In this document: positions 1 through 10,561 of the stretch, piece after piece
Numbering within the stretch: the stretch's first letter is position 1
How the letters are laid out: each line of letters opens with the position of its first letter
Source: Oscheius tipulae
Taxonomy: Eukaryota > Nematoda > Chromadorea > Rhabditida > Rhabditidae
Direction of reading: 5' to 3'
Assembly: GCA_037178975.1 (NCBI GenBank)
Contig: JASJZH010000004.1
Location: forward strand, 7,130,001 to 7,194,000
DNA length: 64,000 bases
Program-made: the position numbers and the translations under genes
The notes under the pieces: model-generated
Database searches by the model: none
The model's input: the letters and a program-made list of their open reading frames with translations, nothing else
Told to the model about the DNA's origin: nothing

Positions 1-1501
1 AAGTTCTATACATCTACGAGATTGCACTGTGAGCACAAACGTTGTCAACTAGCCTGATCGGCGCCATTCCCGCTGTGAGCAATACTCCCTCTCTCCAACA
101 TTGTCCTTTGAACAATGGTGTCTGCTGTCTTCTCTTCTATAGCCATCCAATACTTCCTGCCTTTATTAAGATCTCAGCTCGTCCGCCAGTGTTCAGTTAT
201 TGTCTACTTCTAGAACCCCGAGCTTTGAGACGTTCGTTCGCCGCCCTCTCTCAATGACCACATGTGTTGTGTTGTTGTGGGAGGAGTAGCGAGCAAAGGG
301 AGAGAGCCTCAAAGATTATTTTGGCTTCTCTCGCCGAGTCGGGTACATATATGCCCTGTCTGGCTATCAGAAGAACAAACATTTGTTCTTTCTTTACGTA
401 TTTTCTATTGAATTGTAACCAGAAAGTTAGTTCTTAAGTCCCCTCCCCCTTCAGACACCGATCTACTGATCTCATCTCTCCCTCGGGCAGAAAAAGAGCA
501 GGGAGAGTTGGTTTGGCTATCCCGTATGCAAACTGCTTGTCGTCTTATCTAACTGTTGTACTAGATACGGGACAACAAAGTCTGAAACTCCCTTCAATTT
601 CGGAGCATCGAAACTCTTCTGAGCGCAGTGACGCAAAACACACGCGGAGCGTCGTTTTTTGAGCTGGGTGCACTCTGCTCAGGAAAATATTGAAGGTGTT
701 TCTTCGACTAGGTAATTCCTAGCTGAGCGGTCAACTTTTTGCATGATTTATTAGGTGTACGAGCCCTCTCGATATCCACTGTGTAAAGTGAACTGTTCTG
801 TCGGTCTCTCTTTTCGAAAACACTGGAATACACGGTATCTAAATTTGTACTTAGCAATTTGTTAGAAGCCCGGAGACCCGTCCCTGTACTCTAGGCTTTT
901 CGAATCTTTTGTAAACACAAAGGGCTAGTTTGATTCATGATATGAGCACAGATCCTCACAGCTTTATTATGATGTTCTCACTCCTATCTCCAGTTTCTGT
1001 AACAACAAGCATTGCGGAACTCCGTTTCCAGAAAGTCTCAGGGATGTTGGGACAGCTGCTGTTTTTACGTTGCATCAGAGTCAGTCGTGGTTACCTATTC
1101 CGAAGTTCTTATGAGCTTTCTCTACAAAATCTCGTCTGTTCTGGTAGTCTCGCCTGTCAAAAATTCACCTATCTCTCCGTATTCCGATCATTTTGATAAG
1201 CTCCTCTCGGCTAGCAGCTTCTCCCCTTTTGTACTTTCTCCCGATCCACACGAATTCCTTACGTAATGGAGTCGAAAATCACTGACAGAGGTCAAACAAG
1301 TTGCGATCTGATCTTCAATATTGACAGAAGAAGCTCTTCTTAAATAGTCACTGAACTCTTTTGAACTGGTCTTTTCTTCACAGGATTACAGTTCAAATTC
1401 CATTTTTAGTAAGCTGTCGATCTTCTTTCAGCTTTTTGCAAATGAGCTTTGATGCTGGTCCGATCACTGACCAGCTTATTAACCCCCATCTGCTCTCGCT
1501 C

Positions 1502-1968
1502 TTTAAAGGAACGCTGTCATTATGGGTAGATGGGTAGACAACGAAAGCGTTTTCAAAGTGGGTCCCGCGACGGACTTCCCTCAACACGCATTTTTTGTAT
1601 TTTTCCATAGCTTTATACACATTTTTATGAGTTACAAGTGTGTTCAATCGTTACAGCTTCGAAAACTACCCTAAAAACGTCTACTTCGACGTCAAAAATG
1701 GCGAGAAAATGTAGAAAATTAGAAAAACGAGAGAAGAACAGCGTTTTCTCAGTTTTCTACATTTTTCTGGGTTTTTTTGACGTCGAAGCAGAGTTTCCGG
1801 GGTATTTTTTGACGCTGAGTTTATTAAACATACTTAGAAGTAATGGAAACGTATGTAAAGCCCCGAAAAATGGTAAAAAGACAATAAGTGGGAAGTTCGT
1901 CGCGGGACCCGATTCGAAAACTCGTTAGGCCGTCTATCCATCTACCCATAATGACAGCATCCCTTAAA
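1502..1968. repeat. fold-back (MITE-like) element
   Basis: The two ends are long imperfect inverted repeats. GCTGTCATTATGGGTAG at 1514 reappears reverse-complemented near 1958, and the match runs inward through GGGTCCCGCGACG. A second, inner inverted pair containing GACGTCGAAG lies at about 1680-1720 and 1750-1790. The whole unit could fold into a two-tier hairpin of about 465 bp. It has no coding capacity, which fits a non-autonomous DNA transposon or MITE. Exact ends and target-site duplication are uncertain. Confidence 0.6.
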
Positions 1969-3305
1969 CTGCAGCCGCAGACCATTGGTTATCAGGAAGC
2001 AGGGTCCTGGAGGACAACTAATGTACATTGGCCTGTTTTCAACAGGATTGCTTCGAGACTTCGAATCCATTCACTTCTGCAAAACTGTTTACCCAATCCG
2101 GAAACCGTTAGAAGTATTGTGTTCTGAACAGAAATTTTTGATAAGCTTATAATAGTAACTTCCCTTTCTACTTTCTTCATCTTTCCCCTCGAACATGGCG
2201 TTCGTTTTCCTCTTACCACGCAATAGACTATATTAGTCCAATTGAGATTCGAATGTAATCGTGACAATTATCATTTGTCTGATTTGTCATTTGTCTCGTT
2301 TTTGAGAGCCACGTTAACTGCATAAAGAGTGTACAAAACAGTTTGTTTACAGCTCTAAAATTAGCAGCTTTCCAATCACAGTTCTGTGTACAACATGGTT
2401 TCATGTTACTGCAATAAACAATGCTGCAAATGGTGTTTGTTCTCTGAAACCTCTCCTTCTGATCTCGCTCATTTCCGATTCTCTCCCTCGGTTTACCCTT
2501 TTCCTCGATGGCTATAATCCAGTACTTCAAAGATTTCTTTTCCCGTGTCACGTAGACCAAACAAATTATCATCGTTTCATAATTCACACGATATTTTGGC
2601 GCCTACTCCCTTAATTGTGATGACAGTTGGTCTCAGTAGTCAAAAGACCTTATCTCCAAGTCTGCTGATCGGTCTTCTAATCCTTTTGTCGCGGAAAGAA
2701 GGGATCCATCCTTCTGCTTCTGTTCAAATATAGCAACTGCAGCGGTTTGGTCTTATCGCAGGTTCCCTCTGGCCTCTAGATCCTTACTCTGCTCCTGAAA
2801 ATATCGTCACTCTCTCGCTTCAAATAAACTGATTATGGGACCGAATGGTGCAAAAGCGATACTATAGCTTTAAAAAACGCCCTTGTGATATTTTGGTCGT
2901 GGTTGACTTTGATTTCTTGCTCTTGCTGTTTTCTAGGAGGGTATTATTGCAACTGATTGAGTTCATTCAGAGGATGTTCAGTTCTTTGCCTTTTGCTACA
3001 AAAATCTTGGCACTAACAGCTGTGTGGGTGGGGATATAGGTGGCCTCTTTGATTTTGTAACTGTCTTCGATAACTTGAAGGGAAAACTTTTTTCTTGGTA
3101 CAGCACTTTGCCACTGAAAGTCAAGCTTGTCAGCACAACTCTTATTCCATTTCGTTTAGAAAACCAAACTCTGACCCAGACTTTCGAAAAAAAAACGTCG
3201 TATTCCAGAACTGTTCCGTTCGCGCTGTTACCCTTTGTAACCAAGCCCTTTGACCAATCTCACGCATTTAGCTGAAAGCACAGTGTATCGTGAACTTTGT
3301 GTTCA

Positions 3306-3459
3306 TGCGGTACTTTTATGATACACGGACGGCTTTGCTTAGTAGTCTCGGAATTTGCCTTGTGGTCTCAGACGAGGCAAATAGTTTGTATTGACTACAG
3401 GTATTTATTGACATTTAGGACAAGTAGAACATGTCGTCTATGTATCATAAAAGACGCAA
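3306..3459. repeat. short hairpin (MITE-like) element
   Basis: Roughly 22-bp ends are inverted copies sharing the core CTTTTATGATACA. A second inner pair (ATTTGCCT / AGGCAAAT) sits near the centre. The size of about 150 bp and the absence of any gene suggest a small fold-back element. Confidence 0.45.
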
Positions 3460-3711
3460 ACAAGCTTCCTTATAAAAGAATATAACCGTTGTTTCCATTG
3501 ATCAACCACAAACATTTCCAGCACCGCAACTGATCTCTGTTTTTCCATACGGCGTTCCCCGAAAGTATACCGTTGATCTTTTCCCAGTTGTTGATCGGTA
3601 CACAGTCAATTTATTCAAGCTGAGAGCTCCTAAAGCAAATGGAAAACAACCATGCTCATTGCAGCGTCTTGCTCTTTTTATCAGGGTTTCACTGATCCCT
3701 CATTTCAGATC

Positions 3712-5834
3712 ATGGTTATGGAAAAACCACTCGATAAATTATTGGAAAAACAGCCACTGGAAAATGGAACCTGCAAGCCAAAGTCCAAGCGCGCTCGTGA
3801 GTCAAAAAGCTAATCCTCTCAAATTGGAGGATTTCTAGCTCTGTTTCATCCGCTCTCGAGACGGTTTCACATGATCCTTTTGCTCATTTTCGGATTTGGG
3901 TGCACGACATTCATGAGGGTTCACATGGCGATCACGATGACCTGTATGGTGAATTCAACAGCTGTGGCTCTTATCGAGGAGCAAATGTACGGGGATAGAC
4001 AAACAACCTGGGTATCAGAAGAGAACTGGCTCAATGTCACCACCACGGTTTGTAGCAGAGGATCAAAGGTTTGAAAATCAGTTCAGGCAGTACCGTTGCA
4101 CTCGACTCATTCTACGAGTACACAATGTGATCAAGTCACGGACGATGGGCATCATATTGTCGTGGATTACGGGGTGAGATAGAGATAGTTGGGGCCTGGA
4201 GAGATGGAAGTATACTTCTTGACCGAAATGTTTTCGAAGCAGTTTGAAACCTAGTAAAAGTAGCGCGACCATCGAGTCAAAATCTCACAATCGCACAGTG
4301 TTCATCATTGGAACAAGCATCGCAATTCATATCCTGTGTGATAAAACAGATTCGAATATTGTCGTTGAATTTCCAAAGTACTGTAAAAATTTCATCTTTA
4401 GGGTTCTCTTCCTTGGACCCATCAGCAGCAAAACTTTGTCTTCTCTGGTACCTTCTGGGGAGCGCTCTTTGTTGCCCTTCCTGCTATGAAAATAGTGCAA
4501 GAAGGCTCCCCGAAGATAGTTCTGATGGTAGCCATGATGATCTACGTCTCCTCGTCGGTCATCACCCCGTTTATCGCCAACAACCTCGGAGTCTTTCCGA
4601 CCTGGTGTGTTCGAGTAGCGATGGGTTTTGGCGAAGGAGTCGTGATTCCAACAATCAACGCCATCATTTCCAATTGGTTCCCTACAGAAGAGAGGAGTAC
4701 AGCTTTGGCTCTCTTCACCACAGGAAACCAAATAGCAGGAGCTGCTGGTCAACCCGCCGCAGCGGCTCTTTGTGCTTCTTCTTTTGGGTGGCCAGCAATC
4801 TTCTATACCTGCAGTAAGTATTCATTCTAAATACTAAAACAAAACAAATATCTTCCAGCAATTATGGGAACGATCTGGATCGTTCTCTGGTCCGTCGGAG
4901 CCGCTAGTCGTCCATCGGACTGTAAGGTTATGACCACAAGGGAAAGAGAGTATCTGACTGGGAAGGTTGTCACTCCGCCTAAGAAGAAGGTCCAAGCTCC
5001 CTACAGAGCCATTTTCATGTCAGCTCCATTCTGGGCCCAACTCCAATCTCACTTCGTGATCAACATGATGATGTCTCTTCTACAAATATACCTTCCGAGC
5101 TACTTGAAAGATGTCCTAAGGCTGCCTGTAGTGACTGTAAGCTAGATTATTGTCTGAGAACAAAAACTTTTAGAACGGAGCATTCATCGCCCTCCCGAAT
5201 GCTTGTCAGATCTTGGCCAAAATAGCCTGGGGAATGTTCATGGATTACACCAAGGCCAAGAAAATTTTGACACCAACCTCTTGTGTTAAGCTTTCTCAGG
5301 GAATCGGTAAATTCTGATACGGCTATAATAGAATAACTTTTCAGCAAACTTCGGAGGATCTGTTATCTTTGTTTGTGTATGTGTCTTTATCGACTGCAGT
5401 AATCCAGGAACTGCACTATTTCTGTTCTGTCTGATGTGAGTTGTTTTCTGTCACTTTCCTAAACGACATCTTTCAGGTACTGCTGCTTAAGTACATTCAC
5501 TAGTGGTTTCTACACCTCCCTCCTCTCCCTTGCTCCTCGATACACTGCCACTCTCTCCTCCTTTTCCCAATTCGCCGCCATGACCGGTCGTCTCTGTACC
5601 CCCTTCGTAGTCGGTCTCGTCAAAAAAACTGGCTCCGAAAACGAATGGGAGGCGCTCTTCTACCTGATGGCAGCCGTCTCAACGATCTCCGGTCTCATAT
5701 TCGTGATTTTCGGATCTGGAGACGTCCAAGACTGGGGCAAAGACGACCCAGAAGCACCAGCTACTGTACATATTCCTCTCGTTGAGACGACCAAGTCCAC
5801 GCTGGATTTGAATGTTGAAGTTGATTTAGAATAG
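3712..5834 (+). CDS. SLC17-type MFS anion transporter (sodium/phosphate, vesicular glutamate or sialin-like)
   Basis: Seven exons join in frame: 3712-3796, 3839-4068, 4402-4813, 4859-5136, 5174-5306, 5345-5435 and 5477-5834, giving 528 residues. After a polar N-terminus come MFS helices. The first contains FMRVHMAITMTCMVN, followed by an extracellular loop with NVTT and then WTHQQQNFVFSGTFWG, the classic SLC17 signature before TM2. FPTEERSTALALFTTGNQIAGA marks the helix 4-5 region. The C-terminal tail is acidic and ends at 5834. Members of this family are 12-helix organic anion or phosphate carriers; the substrate cannot be told from sequence. The ATG follows TTTCAG by three bases, so a spliced leader is likely. 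The 333-bp intron 2 is the longest and I see nothing coding in it. Confidence 0.9.
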
Positions 5835-5926
5835 CTTTTTTATGTGTTTCATGTGAAAAGATATCTCATTGTTGCGGGTAGTCACGGTTGTTCCTCTTTT
5901 TTTGTCTCGGGGCTTATTGCTCACTT

Positions 5927-5932
5927 AATAAA
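5927..5932 (+). terminator. AATAAA poly(A) signal of the MFS gene
   Basis: A canonical AATAAA lies 93 bases after the transporter stop codon. The next gene ends convergently at 6014, so the two 3' UTRs nearly abut. Confidence 0.6.
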
Positions 5933-6013
5933 TATCAGCTTTTACACTCTTCCATTTGATTTATACGTGGTGATCTGGCCGAAAACGTAAACCCGCATTT
6001 AGAAAAAAAAGAT

Positions 6014-7280
6014 TTAGCCAATGACACCGGGATTCTCCTGGTTTCTCGGGGCGATCTCCTTCCAAATATACCAACAGTTGAAAGCGAAACTGAGGACGCA
6101 GACCCAGTCACAGAGCTAGAAAAAGTAATTGGAAACGGTAGATCTTGAACACTTACGACAGAAATGGCCAGTTTTCCATTATTTGTGTCGCGAGCCAAGT
6201 CGAGATTGGGGCCAGTAGCATTTCCAAAGTCCTTGTTCTCCTTTATTAGTTTGGTGATCATTTCTTCTCTGAAAGAGCACGTTTATGCTTGAAAGAGGCA
6301 AAAGTACCCAGTACTGGAGCCAATGGTATTAGATCCAGCCCACCAGATCGAGGAACAAAAGAAGAAAAGTATGAAGAAGAGTACGGTAGCGGCAAGGTCC
6401 TGTGAAACATTGAACTGTAAAAGTTAATGACTTACAGCAAGGGCAAACTTCTTATTTTCTTGGTAGAGATCCCAGAAGATTACGTAGAAGAAAGTTGTTG
6501 CGAGAACCAGCACGAGAGCAGTCACATTGACAAAGTAGAAGAAGCCAGAGGATCCTCCGGCATCGTTGTCAGACTTCCAGAAGGGGACATTAATCGCATC
6601 AGTGCAAGTCTTTGCTACTCTTACGTTCGATAGTCTGGAAGATATTGTGGAAAAACACAATTTAATAGAGTATTGTGTATGTTTTACAGAGTGGTTTGTA
6701 CCTGACCATTGTTTTGCTGAAAGAGGAGCGACATCAAATAGAGAGGTAATATTTAACGATGAATTTTCCGTTGTCCGGTCGTCAAAACATTGCAAAACTG
6801 TTCTGACTGTACTCACGAACTGAGAAGCGTGAGAAGGCGAGAAGACAGAACAAAACTGTAAAAAACTTTGGACCCTATTCTTTCTACTTCTAAATGCTCT
6901 TTTGTCTGCTATCCTAGCAAAAAAGGACAGCGAGCTTTTCACTTGAAAGTCTTATTATTAGCGAAAAAAATGACCGAGCTTGCTCTCATTTGAACGCCTT
7001 TACCTATATTTTCCAGCCAAGTTTTCAGTACAAAGTGGAAAACGAAGAAAACTTACGTGAAAGTGGACGCATGGATAGAGATTTGGTTTGTCTTATTTCC
7101 ACCTGGTGTTGGACAGTTGAAAGTCGCCGAGAAGGACCATGAGTTCACCGCTGCGATGGCAATTACAATGAACAGCTAAACCGTTTCTTTCGAACAATGA
7201 AATCGAAAGGAGCCCACAAATTCGACTACTCGAATGAATCCGAGAGGATATTTGAAGACAGACACGTGTGGCTGCGGCAT
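6014..7280 (-). CDS. synaptophysin/synaptogyrin-family (MARVEL) vesicle membrane protein
   Basis: Six exons join in frame: 7218-7280, 7057-7175, 6436-6634, 6308-6399, 6157-6268 and 6014-6115, giving 228 residues. The N-terminus KYPLGFIRVVEF followed by a helix matches the conserved start of synaptophysins (PLGFVKVLQW in vertebrates). A vesicle-lumen loop with cysteines follows. Next come a helix ending in YQENKKFAL, another containing SSIWWAGS, and a final helix ending CWYIWKE. Four membrane segments are visible, as expected for the family, which sits in synaptic vesicle or other small-vesicle membranes. The ATG directly follows TTACAG, a probable trans-splice acceptor. The 422-bp intron 2 is long but looks empty. 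The family call is firm; the exact member is not. Confidence 0.85.
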
Positions 7281-7901
7281 CTGTAATAGAGAGACTGCTT
7301 TGTTGGAATGAGAATGGATGAGCGAGTGTATCGGATCGATGGAAACGTCCTTGTTTGTTTAAAGCTGACAGTGGGAATCACAAGAGGCAGCTGTTGACAG
7401 GAGGGACTGTCCTCCCAATAATAAATAAAGAGGATTATGCCGGTCGAGGTCATGCCAAAACGCTTTGAGCAACACTAAATAGACGAATGGTACAGAAATG
7501 CCCTTTTTCAGGCGGTCCGTGTCAAAAACTACGGGTATGAGTGTCCAAGAGTGGCCTATTCAAATGCGCCAGCGTTTATTGTGACAGACGGATCGATCGG
7601 ACGACCCTTATCAGGTATTACTACTGGCAACAACAAAAGGAGGCGAGTGTTGCAAGCAAAGCGAGAGACAGGTTCCAATAATCGATAGAGAGACACTTCT
7701 CGTCGCGTCCAAGTTGTTTGTTCTCTTGGGATCAGCTGATCACTCACTCGTTCGTCAACACATTGCATCTCGGAGCTGTTCGTTCTTTTCAAAAAGGAAG
7801 TAATAGTGCTTCTTTGAATTTTTACTTATTTTCTTTCAACTGACTGTTGAAGACATTTTCAACAAGTGATGCTTTATATACAGACACTAAAATTGTTTCT
7901 C

Positions 7902-9346
7902 CTATGGCATAAGATCGTAGACAGTATCGACAGGTCTTCTGTAAGCCAGCTCCGTGTCTGGGTGACCAAGAAGTTTCAGCTCTTTTAGAGCGGATTCGAG
8001 TTTTACCCTCTCAAAAACAGCCTGATCTTTTGAGTTGCCTGGACAGTTCCCCGTAGCCTGACAGATCCACCAGTTGTGTCGGGAGACGATGACATTAAGG
8101 TCTTCGGCGTCGACTAAATGCTCTGGGTAATAGGAATAAAAAGTTTCATACTGTCTTCGCCTCTTCTGAAGCGGTCAAAAGCCACCCAGCAGTAAGTTCC
8201 TGCCACTAGGATTCCAGACACGTCTGCTTTTCCATCTTTCCTAAACGTGATCTGTCCGGAGCCGCTGTCACCCTATAAAAGTTTGATATTACTTCAAATA
8301 TAAAGTTCTCACCCCACAGGCAAGACTCTTCACATCAGAGGAGCAGATCAGATTCTCGTGATTAGCAGCCTTCAGTGTGCAGATGTCTTTCGTAGATGTT
8401 TCCAATTTTCTCAGCACTCCAGTCGGAGTCTTGACGGTTTGATTGTGTTCAGCAGCTACTCTAAAATTTGTTTAAGATCTCTGTTTCACAACCTACTGCA
8501 TAGATGTTCCGAACCCAAACATGGTCAGATCGGTTCGCGGTTCAAGAAGCTCGGTGCTGAGACAGGCGGGTTGAACGAAATCGGAGAACTCGACGTCCTT
8601 CTCCAATTCGAGGACGGCTACGTCTCCTTGCCATTGATTGAAATGGGCATTGTAGCATTTACCGAGGATGTACTCGCGAGAGAGGGTGATCTGGAAAAGT
8701 ATTATGAAGTTCAGAGCAAATATAACAAGCAACATGCTAATGACTCGTCTTGAAGAGTGACAAAATTAACGGTTTACCTCACTGCTCAACAATAACGAAT
8801 CTCACCTTCTTGATTCTCATTCCTCTTGGCTTTGGTTTTGTGAACTCTGTGATACAGTTTTCCCCAAGACAGACCTCAGGTGCGACTACCAAGTAATTAT
8901 CTAAATTCGTCTCCGTCTCAAAAAAGTCATAGCCCGCTTCAAGAATTTTGCTGTTTGAGCTGAATATTATAATGTTCTTTTTAATAGAAGTTGAACAAAC
9001 CAGTCGGACTCCTCGACTTGCTGGAAACAATGAGCTGCTGTAAGAACATGTCGCGAGCTTATCAAGGTTCCTGTGCAGACGACTTCGCTGCTGTTGAATA
9101 CTGATTTTTGGTTGGGTTTTTTGTCAGAATTTACTCACGATCCACGTTATCTCCAAGGTAGGAGGCATATTTAAGTGCCACTGACCAAGGTCCTTCTCTC
9201 CTTGTGGCTTCAGGCGTGTTCATCGACCTTCGAGCCCTGGTTGACAGTTTTCTGTTTCCACAGGTTACTTGAAGGGAACTGTTTTCTTCTTCAGTCAGAG
9301 GAACAGTTGCAGCCGTTGTAATCAGAAAGAGTGATAGCACGAACAT
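7902..9346 (-). CDS. secreted trypsin-like serine protease (family S1, nematode type)
   Basis: Seven exons join in frame: 9139-9346, 9001-9100, 8806-8959, 8497-8690, 8313-8460, 8152-8272 and 7902-8122, giving 381 residues. A signal peptide (MFVLSLFLITTAATV) is followed by CGNRK, an N-terminal cysteine extension and RSMNTPEA. The catalytic triad appears intact: LTAAHC (His), WQGDVAVLEL (Asp) and CGGDSGSG (Ser). The C-terminal part carries more cysteines but no EB modules. It is a paralogue of the 17-kb gene on the other strand, sharing RSMNTPEATR, ISSRHVLTAAHCF and an equivalent early exon structure. Likely substrate and role are unknown. A TATA box sits about 35 bases upstream of the ATG. Confidence 0.88.
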
Positions 9347-9677
9347 TGTGAACGGGGTTGTTTCACAGTCGAGAAATGAATCCTTTTATAGAAACATTTC
9401 TATTTGCCCTCGTTCAGTGTTCTATGTATGGGCTAGCCATTGTTCCCAGCCTGCAGCTGCTGGTCAGTACAATTAGAGCTAAAATTGGTTGGCTCCTGGA
9501 GTGAATCACAGTGATGTTTGATGGGAATTTTACTCTTCTGTACAGGTCAAAGAGTGTTCCTCATGAGTCAGAGATGATAATTGGTCGGAATCTCGTGTCG
9601 CCGGATCATCCCCATCGATATAAAACTTCATTCGTGTAAATTCCAACCACCCCGTTTGGCGTCATTTCCTCTCAGTA
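9347..9677. promoter_or_regulatory. divergent intergenic promoter region
   Basis: These 331 bp separate the protease (-) from the orphan secreted gene (+). On the minus strand TATAAAAGG occupies 9382-9390, about 35 bases before the protease ATG. On the plus strand TATAAAA lies at 9619-9625, about 53 bases before the ATG at 9678. No coding sequence is seen. Confidence 0.6.
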
Positions 9678-10428
9678 ATGCAAAGACTGCTTTTGTTGGT
9701 TACGCTCTTCTCTAGCGGTTTCTGCTATCTGGACGTGACTCTCTTCCAAATTGACAGACGACTCGAAGACGAACATGGAAATGTCAATCCCTACAGACTC
9801 GCTAAGAGGCTGTACCATGTGAGATTTTGTCTACAATTCGGTCATCAGAAAGTTTAGACAGTCTACGAGAATGTCTCTACGAACGCCACCAATCAAGAGG
9901 CCTGGGCTGCTCTTCATACCTCCCTCTTTTCGGCCTATTCCACACCTTCTGCTCAAAAGATTGAGTCGATTTTCGCCGCACTCGCTGTTATCACCGACCA
10001 AGTCTTCATGGTTAACCAGGAGATCTATGTTGGAAACTACATTGACTCATTCAATCAACTGATGACTGGAAGAAGAGACGCTTCCTCTGCTACTCAGAGG
10101 GGCGTGAAACTTATGCAGTCCATAGCTCAGACCTTCCAACAAGGAGTCCTCAGCCCGATTACTACTCTCTTTTACAATCCTCTCGAGTGGGTTGAGGAAG
10201 ATTTACTTAAACTAACACCTTTTTAGTACTGAAATGATCGCATCTCTGAACAAGACGGACGTGTTCACCTACCGAAGAAGTCTCTTCAATCTGTTCGACT
10301 GTCCAATGTACTACATGGGATACGGGAACAGTGGGGGTGCCATGGAACTAGTGGGTTCTAATGATTTCAATAGAGAGTCAGGAAGTGATATTGGAGGTGT
10401 TCACTACTATTCTAACGGATTACCATGA
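9678..10428 (+). CDS. orphan secreted protein, 223 residues
   Basis: Three exons join in frame: 9678-9818, 9858-10186 and 10227-10428. A hydrophobic signal peptide (MQRLLLLVTLFSSGFC) is followed by a mostly helical-looking region with NVSTNAT glycosylation sites. A FDCPMYY segment and a Gly/Asn/Asp-rich tail ending NGLP follow. I do not recognise a domain. The splice donor at 10187 (GTGGGT) was chosen because it alone keeps the frame. It has its own TATA box and is followed convergently by the guanylyl cyclase. Confidence 0.65.
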
Positions 10429-10561
10429 GAAAAGAAGTAAAAAATTGTTAATAGTGGCTTGTCATAAAAAAATAGATTTATTGAAAATACATTGGAAGAC
10501 CGGGAGGAAGAGATACATGGATTCAACTGCTTCTTGAGCTCAACCGTGACTGTACTTGGCG

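Larger units (their letters stand above)
1..3711. other. gene-poor stretch with repeats only
   Basis: No gene could be supported on either strand. Open frames here are short, unrelated to any family I know and lack coherent splice structure. The stretch holds a fold-back element at about 1502-1968 and a smaller hairpin element at about 3306-3459, listed separately. The last bases before 3712 (TTTCAG three bases ahead of an ATG) belong to the transporter gene downstream. Confidence 0.6.

Noticed and set aside
1393-1928. Frames on both strands across the fold-back element
   Set aside because: They arise from the inverted repeat and have no protein similarity.
4308-4817. 169-codon plus-strand frame
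   Set aside because: It overlaps the transporter exon in another frame; only the transporter frame shows family motifs.
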